NCBI GenBank assembly: GCA_022606425.2 | Contig: JAHDVF020000521.1 | Span: 310,001 to 374,000, forward strand | Direction: 5' to 3' | Source of the DNA: Lepidostoma basale | Lineage: Eukaryota > Arthropoda > Insecta > Trichoptera > Lepidostomatidae | Length of the DNA stretch: 64,000 nucleotides | In this document: in pieces, positions 23,036 to 32,345 of the stretch | How positions within the stretch are numbered: position 1 is the first letter of the stretch | How the letters are laid out: each line of letters starts with the position of its first letter | The notes under the pieces: model-generated | Databases searched by the model: none | Told to the model about the DNA's origin: nothing | The model's input: the letters and a program-made list of their open reading frames with translations, nothing else | Position numbers and translations under genes: made by a program

Positions 23036-24245
23036 TATTGTTTCTTGAACAATGATGTAAAATTTCATATTAAATAATTATTACAAATGAAAACGTATGT
23101 TTTATACAAGTTTAATTATATTTTAAATGAATGACATGTTTCGCCTGTCTAAAGCGTTATCAATTGTAGCGAAAATCAAACGTGTTGCTATTTATTTACA
23201 CGGAGCAGAATGCCGTAATTTAGATAGTCGATTACTTTAATTGCAGTGTTCTGCTCCTTTAACTCGCGTATAAAAACATAAACGAGTTTGATTTTTAAGA
23301 ATTAATTGTATCTCAATAGAGACGAAGATGTAAATTATTTGCAAACAGATTATGGTGGTCGAGGCGTTTTACAGGACTTATGACCTGTCATTGGTTGGGT
23401 TAAGCGATCGCTTTATGTAATACAACATTACGAATACATAACTCGGATATTTGGAATGACTTGACTTGAATGTTTGTCCCTGACAAATATCTGCGACAAA
23501 GGCAACATAGATTATTTCACCTGCCACTGTGTAGAACCAATTTACCTAAGGTTATGCCCGTGGGCAGGGCAATAATCCTTCTAAACCGCATCTCATCGGA
23601 TGTGGACATCTTCCACGATAGTGAGGCTACCCTCAGAAAACATCTATCTCTTAAATAATGTGTTGTTCTTCTAATTGTTTCTAATTACTTATTTGGTCTT
23701 TATTTTTTCATTATCTCGTGTTTTTTCTGTTTTTGTCTATTTTTAAATTTTATAATTGTATTTACTGTTTAAAATACTTTTTTTACCTACCTGTTTAGTC
23801 ATAAGCGCTTTGGTAATATACTGTAATGTTTTAATTTAAAAAAATAAATTGAATTGAATAAATTGAATCCCCATTCCGCCCTTCTTCGAACACCACGTCT
23901 GATAATTACTTGAAAGTTTTTTTTAATGTATGCAAATACTTGTAGACAACGGGTCAAAACTAGTCATAAGTCCTGTAAAACGCCTCGACCACCATATTCT
24001 GTTTCCAAATAATTATATATCTTCTACTTTATTGAGATACAATTAATTCTTAATGAATAATACACCCGTAATGAGTAATATCCAGTATTTGTCCATAAGT
24101 ATTTGTTTACATTAAAAAAACAAAGAGTTTGATTTTCGCTACATTCGATAATGCCTTAGACAGGCGAATCATGTCATTCACATAAATTATAATAAAACTT
24201 CTAGAAAACAGACGTTTTCATTCGTGTTAATTATTTAATTTGTTG
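23036..24245. repeat. 1.2-kb nested foldback: family M arms, inner inverted arms, captured CR1-like piece in the loop
   Basis: Outer arms are the two halves of family M (23036-23170 and 24140-24245). Inside, a second inverted pair is visible: GGTGGTCGAGGCGTTTTACA at 23355-23375 against TGTAAAACGCCTCGACCACC at 23977-23996, and TAATTGTATCTCAATAGAG against ATTGAGATACAATTAATTC. The segment TTGTAGCGAAAATCAAAC pairs with GTTTGATTTTCGCTACA. The loop holds a family D end (23450-23865). Confidence 0.8.
23450..23865 (+). mobile_element. CR1-like 3' end, family D, inside the foldback loop
   Basis: The + frame 23470-23658 reads VPDKYLRQRQHRLFHLPLCR TNLPKVMPVGRAIILLNRIS SDVDIFHDSEATLRKHL, the C-terminal end typical of CR1-like ORF2. 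The 3' end is TTAAAAAAATAAATTGAATTG with ATTGAA repeats, a variant tail. Confidence 0.85.
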
Positions 24246-24459
24246 GCCTCGAATTCTTACTGTTTAATAATTAATGTGTCCAAAGGATTGCAGTCAAATA
24301 ACTCATCGATTTCTTAGCACGTGTTTTTTACACTTTCTTGGAGGGATTCTAAATATTAGACTTAGTTTAAATTCGTCTGGTGATTGGAGCAGGTGTTTTC
24401 TGACTCCAGTCATTGGGATTTCACAAATTATATGTTGAAAATATTTGTTTAACTTTCAC

Positions 24460-24635
24460 TTGTTTTACACCACTTTATTTATGTCAAAACCAATCAGTTT
24501 CGTTTCCGCCGGAGCTTCGTCAGGATTACAGAAAAAACTTGAACAAAATAAACACTTTGTTTTGTTACCCTGACGAAGCTCCGGCGGAAACGAAACCGAT
24601 TGGTTTTAACAAAAATAAAGTGGTGTAAAAACAAG
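24460..24635. repeat. 176-bp hairpin element with about 65-bp arms (family K)
   Basis: CTTGTTTTACACCACTTTAT at the left is matched by ATAAAGTGGTGTAAAAACAAG at the right, and TTTCCGCCGGAGCTTCGTCA by TGACGAAGCTCCGGCGGAAA. Each arm in one orientation carries CCTGACGA...GAAACGAAAC. The 71-aa open frame across it is a by-product of the palindrome. Confidence 0.9.
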
Positions 24636-24859
24636 AAAAAATAGTTTTAAAATAATGTTTATAATGCCGCACTACAAATTAAGTGTTTCATACGAAAAAA
24701 TTATATGTTACTTTATAATTTAACCTTATTACCCGTATGTATAACTGTGTTTCGAGGAACTCTCTGTTTTATTCCTCTAAAAAAGCAAAACACTTATTTA
24801 AGTAAATATTTGTAAGAATTTATGAGTTGATTTTGAAGTGCTGAAACTAATTTTACTAA

Positions 24860-25080
24860 TTAATACGAACGAAAACGTCAGTTTTGTAGAAGTTTTATTA
24901 TATTTAATGGAAATTACATGTTTCTCCCTTCTAAGGCATTATCAAACATTTGATAATCCGTTCGAAGGCGAAACATGGCATTCCCTTAAAATATAATAAA
25001 ACTTCTAGAAAACTGACGTTTTCCCTCGAATTAATTATTAAAAATGGAGTTTTACATCATTGTTCAAGAATCAATAAATA
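24860..25080. repeat. foldback element, family M, just upstream of exon 1
   Basis: Both arms are clear: AACGTCAGTTTTGTAGAAGT and ACTTCTAGAAAACTGACGTT; centre ATTTGATAATCCGTTCG and AAGGCGAAACATGG. It ends ATCATTGTTCAAGAATCAAT at 25077, 37 nt from the exon. Confidence 0.88.
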
Positions 25081-25116
25081 TTTTTACTAATTTTAAATTG
25101 TTTCTTTTTTTTGCAG

Positions 25117-25206
25117 AACACAGAAGAAAAATGACGGAAGACAAGGATTCTGCGGGGAGTAAGGAGAAGATACAAATGGATTCAGATAAAAATGGAGGTG
25201 CGAAAG
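25117..25206 (+). CDS. SLC7 transporter coding exon 1 (start codon, cytoplasmic N-terminus)
   Basis: A pyrimidine-rich tract and TTGCAG acceptor (AG at 25115-25116) precede the exon. The ATG at 25131 has A at -3 (AAAAATGACG), and 14 nt of 5' UTR are in this exon, so at least one further upstream non-coding exon is expected. It encodes 25 residues plus one base. They are rich in Lys, Asp, Glu and Ser, starting MTEDKD, as expected for the hydrophilic cytoplasmic tail before TM1. The donor is G|GTATTT at 25207. The assignment rests on the splice signals and the phase-1 match to the next exon, because such tails are poorly conserved. A foldback element ends about 37 nt before the exon. Confidence 0.75.
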
Positions 25207-25784
25207 GTATTTCATTCTGTATTATTTAAATAAATGATAAACCGTTGTATTGAATGGTGTTAGTGTATTACAGTAAAAGTTAGTTCTTCAGAACCATGAA
25301 AATACAACCTTATTTCATCTTGTTAAAAAATATACATTTGATAAAAGGAACGACGATGTTATTGTAAACGCTATTCTGTTATTTGTTGGAGACTTTGTTT
25401 ATCTAATGATCTGTCTGGACGAAGTTGGAGAAATAAAAGAAATCAAGTTCCTGTCACATAAAGTAAGTATCTCTGCCTATTTGGTCATGAATAACTGACA
25501 TGGGTTTTGGACCACGAAGCTATTTTATGCTTTTTTATTTGGAAGCGTTGCCAGAAAGACCAAATGCAAATATCTCTTATCACGATTTTTTCATAGCATG
25601 AATAAATAAAATAAAGAACCTTTCTAAACAAACCCTACTCTTGAATCCTGACATAGATTATCACATAATAAATTTATGTTTTCGTTTGATAGTGACGTGG
25701 GGTCTAATTTCTTTGTTTTATTGTGAATAATATGTTAAAACAATATTGTATTATTTCTTTGAAAATTTATTATTATTATAATAA

Positions 25785-25995
25785 TTGATACGAATAAAAA
25801 CGTCAGTTTTCTAGAAGTTTTATTACCTATATTATATTTTATGGGAATGACATGTTTAAGGCATTTTCAAGGCATTATCTTAGAAGGGCGAAAAATGGCA
25901 TTTTCATAAAATATAATAAAACTTCTAGAAAACTGACGTTTTCTTTCGAATTAATTATTTAATATGAAGTTTTACATAATTGTTCAAGATACAAC
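25785..25995. repeat. foldback element, family M
   Basis: Arms AACGTCAGTTTTCTAGAAGT and ACTTCTAGAAAACTGACGTT with AAGGGCGAAAAATGG near the centre. It abuts the SINE at 25996. Confidence 0.88.
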
Positions 25996-26235
25996 AAATA
26001 TTATTATTTTGTTGAATCGCTTTTCACATCATTACAATGCGAGCTAAATAGATGTAAAGGGAATAGCTATCATATTGTTTCTCGTGTCATGTGATATTTA
26101 GCTAATATATCGCCATTTTATTGTCACGTGAATTCTGCCCCAGACCAAAGACAGTGTGACAATCGCCGGGAATCGAACCCAGGACCTCCGGGTTGCAGTC
26201 AAAGCACTCACCCCTCGACCACGAAGTTTGCCATT
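25996..26235 (-). mobile_element. tRNA-headed SINE, best B box
   Basis: Reverse strand: head AACTTCGTGGTCGAGGGGTG, B box GGGTTCGATTCCCGGCG (the consensus core GGTTCGATTCC), body CACTGTCTTTGGTCTGGGGC, CACGTGACAATAAAATGGC, and end AAGCGATTCAACAAAATAAT. Confidence 0.9.
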
Positions 26236-26299
26236 ATGTAACATTTAACTGCGAGTGAAGCTACTATATTTCAATTTCATGATAAAATTCATTATTTAT

Positions 26300-26430
26300 A
26301 CACTGAAGAAGGAAAGTCTGTGTCCCGAAACATGTTTGTGAAAGGAGCAAAAAAGTATTGTGAAAATGCAATATTTTCATAAAGTTATTCAAATTTGAAT
26401 CCACAACACAAAGTGATGGCGAATATATAA
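26300..26430 (+). repeat. repeat family E with hammerhead-like core
   Basis: CACTGAAGAAGGAAAG...GTCCCGAAACATGTTTGTG at 26301-26340, then TGAAAATGCAATATTTTCAT and GAATCCACAACACAAAGTG. It ends about 50 nt before the exon 2 acceptor. Confidence 0.7.
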
Positions 26431-26482
26431 TAGAAGAAACTACTACGAGTATATTAATAAATTTGTATTATTTACCCCACAG

Positions 26483-26667
26483 AAGCGCCCGCGGAAGGAG
26501 GCGAGATCACGCTGAAGGCTAAGATGAGCCTGTTGAACGGCGTGACGGTGATTGTGGGCAGCATCATCGGCAGCGGCATCTTCGTGTCTCCCACGGGAGT
26601 GCTGCTGCACACCGGCTCCCCCAACGCCGCCCTCCTCGTCTGGACTATCTCGGGAATCTTCTCCATG
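26483..26667 (+). CDS. SLC7 transporter coding exon 2 (TM1 and most of TM2)
   Basis: The acceptor is CCCACAG and the donor ATG|GTCAGT; the exon enters in phase 1 and leaves in phase 0. It encodes residues 26-87. EITLKAKMSLLNG leads into TM1, which carries GSIIGSGIFVSPTGVL, the unwound glycine-rich segment diagnostic of LAT-type SLC7 proteins (the SGIF core contacts the substrate carboxyl and amino groups in LAT1). The HTGSPNAALLVW loop and the start of TM2 follow. The exon is strikingly GC-rich against its AT-rich introns. An antisense open frame over the same bases is a shadow. Confidence 0.95.
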
Positions 26668-26884
26668 GTCAGTTTTACTTGCGTCATATCTTTTACTAAC
26701 TCACTCACCCTAAAAACCTGAACACAGTATTGCCAATAGTTTAGTTTCAGCTTAACATGTAGCCACACTGGTAGACCAAAAATAAACCAGAAGAATAGTG
26801 TAGTGGAAACCTTGCGAGAATAGAATAAGCAGCAGCGAGATGTCCCACACGATGTTCTGATGAAATTCAAGGAGTGAAATTAAA

Positions 26885-27035
26885 AAAAATGCTGGAGACT
26901 ACAAGCGGAGGGCGCAAGATAGGAATTTGGAGAGAATTATGGAGGAGTCCTTTATCTAGCAATGCCATGGCCAATGACTTACAGGATGGACACAACCCTC
27001 AATCATGAGGGATACGACTGAAAAGAAGAGAAAAC
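26885..27035 (+). mobile_element. RTE-like 3' end, family F-like
   Basis: GGAGACTACAAGCGGAGGGC, AGATAGGAATTTGGAGAGAA, then ATGACTTACAGGATGGACAC and a GAAAAGAAGAGAAA tail resemble degraded RTE 3' ends. Confidence 0.45.
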
Positions 27036-27077
27036 AAACGTTTTCATTCGTTTATTGAAAATCGAGTTAAACATCTT

Positions 27078-27305
27078 ATTTATTGTTTCTTGAACAATGA
27101 TGTAAAACGCCATATTAAATAATTAATACGAATGAAAACGTCAGTTTTCTAGAAGCTATATTATTTTTTTATGGGAATGACATGTTTCCCCATTTTATGA
27201 TGCCTTATATAGGCGAAACATGTCATTCCCGTAAAATATAATAAAACTTCTAGAAAACTGATGTTTTCATTCTAGTTAAACATCGTTGTTCAAGAGACAA
27301 TAAAA
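27078..27305. repeat. foldback element, family M, with both terminal regions
   Basis: Starts TTGTTTCTTGAACAATGATG and ends CATCGTTGTTCAAGAGACAA; centre GATGCCTTATATAGGCGAAA. A copy with both outer termini, so useful for defining the full element. Confidence 0.9.
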
Positions 27306-28027
27306 AGTATTATAATACTTTAATATTTAGAGTAACAAGTGCATTTTTTAAATTAAAATTCCACGTTGATTAGGCCTGCGACTTTCAGATTCATATATCT
27401 TCGTTTTTCTTCGTTTCTTGATGGCGGAGTAATCAATCGCTTCATTCGGGCATCACCTTTTATTCTACAAGAAGTGCACTCGGCCTGCAGTGACCGTTAG
27501 CCGCCTACTTTCTGCGGGGTCAGTCCTCCTCTGCGAATGATTTCAATGTTGTGCTCTAGCTGTGCAGAACAGAACTCGCTTCAGTTATCTGCTCTGTGGA
27601 GAGGAATACTTATTGTTTGCCTAGTCCGCATTCTTGTCAAAAACGCAAACTCCTAGAGTATATTCCAAAAATTCGATGGAACGAGTCGCGATACAAAACG
27701 CAGCTACCTGGATCCACCCGATGCGATGGGAAGATTTATCGCTCCCCTGAAGATGAATAACGATTGTGTTGCCCGACAAATTGCCACAAAAGATGCCCTC
27801 TTCATTTGAAATTATAACAGTTTATTTTATACCAGCGCTAACCAATAAGGGTGAATATATAGACACAATAGGGTTCTGTACATCTCTATTCTAACGCACG
27901 ATTATTCAATTACTTTCTGCAAGATTATACAGCAGATGAATGATATGGACGTCCGAACAAAGGAATATAATATTGGGTTTAACAGAAAAATCTTTATTTC
28001 TATCAAGTATACTAATTCAGTTCTATA

Positions 28028-28460
28028 ATCAATAGGAATGAAAACTGTTTTCTGGGAGTTTTGTTGTATTATATGCGAATGACGTGCATCGCCTATCAAA
28101 TTCATTATCAAAATGTTGACAAATAATGCATTAGACAGGCTAAACATGTCATTCTCATAAAATATAATAGAACAAGTATTAAACAGACGTTTTCATTCGT
28201 TTTAATTATTTTATTTGGATTTTATTGTTTCTTGAACAATGATGTAAAAATCCATATTAAATAATGAATACGAATGAAAACGTCAGTTTTCTAGAAGTTT
28301 TATTATATTTTTTATAGGAATGACATGTTTCGCCCTTCTAAGGCATTATCAAATGTTAATTTAAAAAATGTAATAAAATTTCTAGAAAACTGACGTTTTC
28401 ATTCGTATTAATTATTTTATTTGGAGTTTTACAACATTTTAAAGAAACAATAAATATTTA
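28028..28460. repeat. two adjacent foldback elements, family M
   Basis: 28028-28225 and 28215-28460 share the junction TTATTGTTTCTTGAACAATG. The first has TAATGCATTAGACAGGCTAA; the second ends AGAAACAATAAAT. Head-to-tail arrangement. Confidence 0.85.
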
Positions 28461-28464
28461 CCAA

Positions 28465-28552
28465 TTATATTGATTCTCATAACATGTGCTAGCTAATCAA
28501 TTGTCACGTGAATTCTACACCAGACCAAAGACGATTGAATGTCGGCCACGCC
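28465..28552 (-). mobile_element. tRNA-headed SINE, body only
   Basis: CAATTGTCACGTGAATTCTA and CACCAGACCAAAGACGATTG match the SINE body; the head is replaced at 28552 by a family A retroelement. Confidence 0.75.
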
Positions 28553-29210
28553 AGGAGTCAGAGAAACCGACGTGCGTGCATGACACGATATAAGAATGTT
28601 GAGGATCAAAAGAAATATGTGAACAAAAAACAGTGTTAAGATCCATTATTTTTGCCTGTTTTCGGGGAGACGACGTGATGGTTAGTTAGTTAGTTTTAGA
28701 CATTACGGTGCTTATGTGTAACCAAGATTACCAGTGTTATTTTTTTAGCTAACTAACTAACTAACCATCACGCCATTTCTCCAGAGGGGTAATCAGAGAG
28801 GATGGACCGCCATACTATTCAATAAACTATTCATTCACATACCGTGACACGCGCGCTCGTCGATTGTCCGAACTTTGAACATGGCCTTTCAGTAATTAAT
28901 CAATTTGGTCATGCCATATCTTCCTTGGCCTTCCTCCACTTCTTTTTCCATTCACACTACTTGTATATATCGTTTTGGCCATTCTTCTCTCATCCATGTG
29001 TTCCATATATCCAAACCATTTTAGTGACGCTTTTTTTAATTTTTTTTAAGACACATTCTACCGCCTTACATCCATTTCTCGCATCTTCATTAGGAATCCT
29101 AGTGTACATTGTTTTCCCGCATATTCTTTTTAGTGATCTCATTTCTACTGCATTTATTATTCTCTCATCCTTCTTCTGCCAACTCCAAGCTTCGGTACCA
29201 TACATAGGTC
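28553..29210. mobile_element. tail-to-tail pair of RTE-like 3' ends, family A
   Basis: 28553-28697 is + (CGACGTGCGTGCATGACACG, GGGGAGACGACGTGATGG, TTAGTTAGTTAG). 28748-29210 is - with open frame 29205-28990 (YGTEAWSWQKKDERIINAVE, RICGKTMYTRIPNEDARNG). The tails face each other across about 50 bp. Confidence 0.88.
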
Positions 29211-29699
29211 ATAAAAAATTATATCCTGATAAATATATATTTTTTACATTTAAGAGAAACTTAAGACGTTAATACTGTGGAATTCCATAAGGACGAATTA
29301 TTTATAAATTTGAAAACGACCTAAAATCAATTTATATCATTCTCAAACTAAAAATTGGAAAAACAGTGTTTTAATTCATAATAAGTATATATTTGTGTAT
29401 TTTGATAATTTCAATTTATTAACCGTAGTGTTGAGGGTAATATTGATCAGCGCATGCGCTATAAAATCACAGAATATTGCTTCTAATAGCACACCATGGG
29501 ATATGCTTCTTTCGTGGGAAACAATAATTTTGTAAAGTATATTTTTATAATCTCTCTTCTTCTTCTTCTTATCCTGTCATACTTCTGAGGTGCAAAGGAC
29601 CTCAAGGAACCTTCTCCACCCGACTCATTATTTGATAAAATAATCTAATGATTTAACTGAAATCTTTTGATGGAAGTTCATTTGAAATAATAATTAAAT

Positions 29700-30020
29700 A
29701 AAACGATGTTTTTATAAATATTTCCACATTTGGCTTTATCTCGACAGCGACCGGTTTCGTCAGGCTCGCCAGGCAACATTTGAGAATGCCTTAGATAGAC
29801 GAAACACGGTCATTCCCCAAAATTATAATAAAACGTATTAATTACATAAATTTTCTGTTACCTAGAAATTTTTATAATATATGGAAATGGCATGTCTTCC
29901 TTTTCGTAGGCATTTGTTAATTAATTTTCATTTAATAAAGCCTTAGAGGCTAAATATGTAATTACCATTAAATATAATAAAACTTCTAGAAAACAGAAGT
30001 TTCATTCGTATTACATCAAG
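29700..30020. repeat. composite of two degraded foldback elements, family M
   Basis: GAATGCCTTAGATAGACGAA at 29800 and, further right, AAAGCCTTAGAGGCTAAATA with ACTTCTAGAAAACAGAAGTT. The CGACCGGTTTCGTCAGGCT piece near 29750 resembles family H. Confidence 0.65.
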
Positions 30021-30529
30021 ATATCTTGATAAAGAAATAAAATGGGTGAAGAATCACTTAGGATGAATACCAATCACTAGCAGATTCAAACTGCAATTAT
30101 ATTAGATGTCGCATTAAATTTCCTCTAATTCAGCGATGATTTTGAACATTGAATGGAGTGGCACTTGAATATTGTCAATATGATAACGATATTTTGAAGC
30201 ACTGGCTTATGTTGCGGTCTACATTGTTCGAGCGATTTGGAATATATCATTGGAGACTTTTTGTTTCTGGCTGCAGGAATTATTGGCCATAAAAATGATT
30301 GCAGCGGGGAGCATCCGCAATTATCCCACTGGCTGATGGAAACAGGTTTAGAGCGACCGAAATATTCCGTACTGGTCCTCCTCGCTTGTTCTGGGCGCTT
30401 TAATATTCAGATCAGCGCGCCGCAATCGTGCGATGGGTTACTAACCTATACAATTATACATTACCTGAACCTACCTTCCACTATAGTTAGTTAGTTAGTG
30501 GAAGGTAAGTTCAGGAGATGATAACAAGC

Positions 30530-31000
30530 ATATCAACCAATACTATAAGTTAAAAGAGAATGTGAGACGTTATGTTTTCTTCTCGGTCTCAATCTAATGA
30601 TTGGTCTGCAGCAAGGCGACGCATCTCCCCTCCACTCCGCTCGGTCCTCGGCAACTCTCTTCAACTCCGCATAAGAGGTGCAGCCCATATCTCGGCAAAT
30701 CTGGTCTAGGTACTCTTGGCAAGGTCGTCCTCTACCAATCGATCCCTCGACCATTCCCTCCAACACATTATGCAGGAAACATTCGTGTCGCAAACACATG
30801 ACCAATCCATCTTGCGCGCCTCCGCTTGGGTGTTCAAACGTGTCTACTCTCTTCGACTCTGCTGAGAACCTCTTCATTTGTAATGTGATCGCTCCATGAA
30901 ACATGGGCAACTCGTCGGTAGATCCACATCTCAAATGCCTCCAGCCTTTGCGCTCTTTCGCCCAGGCACCAAGTCTCGCAGCCGTACAGTAAAACACTTT
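30530..31000 (-). mobile_element. RTE-like 3' end, family C
   Basis: The - strand frame 30997-30533 (154 aa) reads GAWAKERKGWRHLRCGSTDE, LRHECFLHNVLEGMVEGSIG, PCQEYLDQICRDMGCTSYAE and LKRVAEDRAEWRGDA. Another copy is at 46.2 kb in + orientation. Confidence 0.88.
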
Positions 31001-31129
31001 TCAATATCGTTGATCATCCGATTTACCACTCTATTCACATCTTTATAATGCATTCTCTTCGCTCTTTTAATGTTTTATTATAGTTAAAAATCCTTTTCAA
31101 TAAATATAATAACAACACTTCATTTCACT

Positions 31130-31165
31130 TAACACAGACATGTTTCGGTTATAACATAACCTTTA
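31130..31165 (-). repeat. fragment with hammerhead-like hairpin
   Basis: Reverse strand: GGTTAT, loop GTT, ATAACC, then GAAACATGTCTGTG. The stem is perfect, but the upstream box is only TTGTTAA. GAATCCACAACACAAAGTG (family E) occurs downstream at 31595. Confidence 0.5.
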
Positions 31166-31184
31166 ACAAAGTCTTTCTTCTTCT

Positions 31185-31480
31185 TCATATGGCCATACAA
31201 CTCTTGAAGAGTTTTAGCCTCCTTGATGATTTTTCGCCAAGCTCCTCGATCCTGCGCCTTTTGCCCCAGCAGTCCGATTCGCCCAACCTAGCCAGGTCAG
31301 CCAGAACATTGTCCATTAGGCGCTGTCTAGGCCTTCCTAGACTCCAGTCGGTCTAGACGCGTACAGGGTCTTGATTGCTCTGGTCTCTTCGGCTCGGCAT
31401 ACGTGCCCGATCCATGGTAGGCGACCGGCTCACGGTGCTCTTTATAAGGGCTGGGTCATCGTACGGATCTCTTGGTTGGT
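31185..31480 (-). mobile_element. RTE-like 3' end, separate lineage
   Basis: The reverse strand encodes WSLGRPRQRLMDNVLADLAR LGESDCWG and, after a break, WRKIIKEAKTLQELYGHM-type residues. The tail TTTCTTCTTCTTC is on the left. Confidence 0.75.
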
Positions 31481-31964
31481 CCTATGCTTGAGATGAGCAA
31501 TTCATAAAAATGGCGCTTTATAAATTATCCAATTTATTATTATTATTAAGTGAAATAAAGTGTTGCAATACTTAGTGTAATGGTATTTATTCAAATATGA
31601 ATCCACAACACAAAGTGAAGGAGAATATAGAAGAAAAATTATTTCATTTCTAATTATTCACTTCGAATATCGGTATATTCATAAAATATTTAATTATACC
31701 AAGTTTATATAAATGATTTAAACAAATTTCAGTATTCAATTTAGAGATAGAATAATTTTAATGTCATTATATATTTATAATATGACTTTAAAACTAAGGT
31801 GGTTTTTGATCGAAATAGATTAGAAATTCTTTCCTACCTTAGAGTCCGTAATAAAAAGGTAACCCTAGTTATTTAACGGAAGATGAACAATAAGGAATAT
31901 TGAAATCATATCATGACAGTGGGATATAAATGGGTTCAGAGCGATGATGAAGGAGTTGGAACAT

Positions 31965-32345
31965 GACACGAATAAACATGTATTACTGACAAGAATGGGA
32001 GGGTTTTATATCCAGAAGCAGGTAGGGCCGCACACGAGAGCAAGGGACACCACATTTGATTATACAGATTTGTAAATAGATTGATTCAATCTTATTCAAA
32101 TTTGAAATAGATGGTTTGGATGTATAGAAATAATGAAATAAGAAATAGTGATAAAGAACTATGGGATAACGATTTAAATGGAACAATAAATAGTGGAACC
32201 GAGGGAAACGTGGCACAATCAAATAATGTATTTAAGGTCGGTCACGGAGAAATCGATGTGCGTGCATGACACAACGTATGAATGCTGAGGAAAGAAGTAA
32301 TGTAGCAATAAATTCATTCTGGTTCTAACATAGCAAGCGTGATGG
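31965..32345 (+). mobile_element. RTE-like retrotransposon 3' end, family A, left flank of tandem array
   Basis: Degenerate + strand copy of the family seen intact at 62.9-64 kb: AACGATTTAAATGGAACAAT, GAACCGAGGGAAACGTGG, ATCGATGTGCGTGCATGACA, then TGAATGCTGAGGAAAG. Its 3' tail (GCGTGATGG followed by TTAG repeats) is the beginning of the first array unit. Confidence 0.75.

Noticed and set aside
24413..24628. 71-aa open frame
   Set aside because: It spans the palindrome of hairpin family K; both arms encode reverse-related residues.
26160..26235. True tRNA gene
   Set aside because: A and B boxes are present but no cloverleaf with acceptor pairing; the sequence runs on into the SINE body and recurs elsewhere.
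26472..26870. 132-aa antisense open frame over exon 2
   Set aside because: It is the shadow of the conserved sense exon; the sense frame has family motifs and matching splice phases.
28844..29272. 142-aa + strand open frame rich in Phe, Leu and Ser, resembling a membrane protein
   Set aside because: It is the complement of the family A C-terminal domain; the same false membrane-like frames appear opposite every copy (8981, 39077, 63116).
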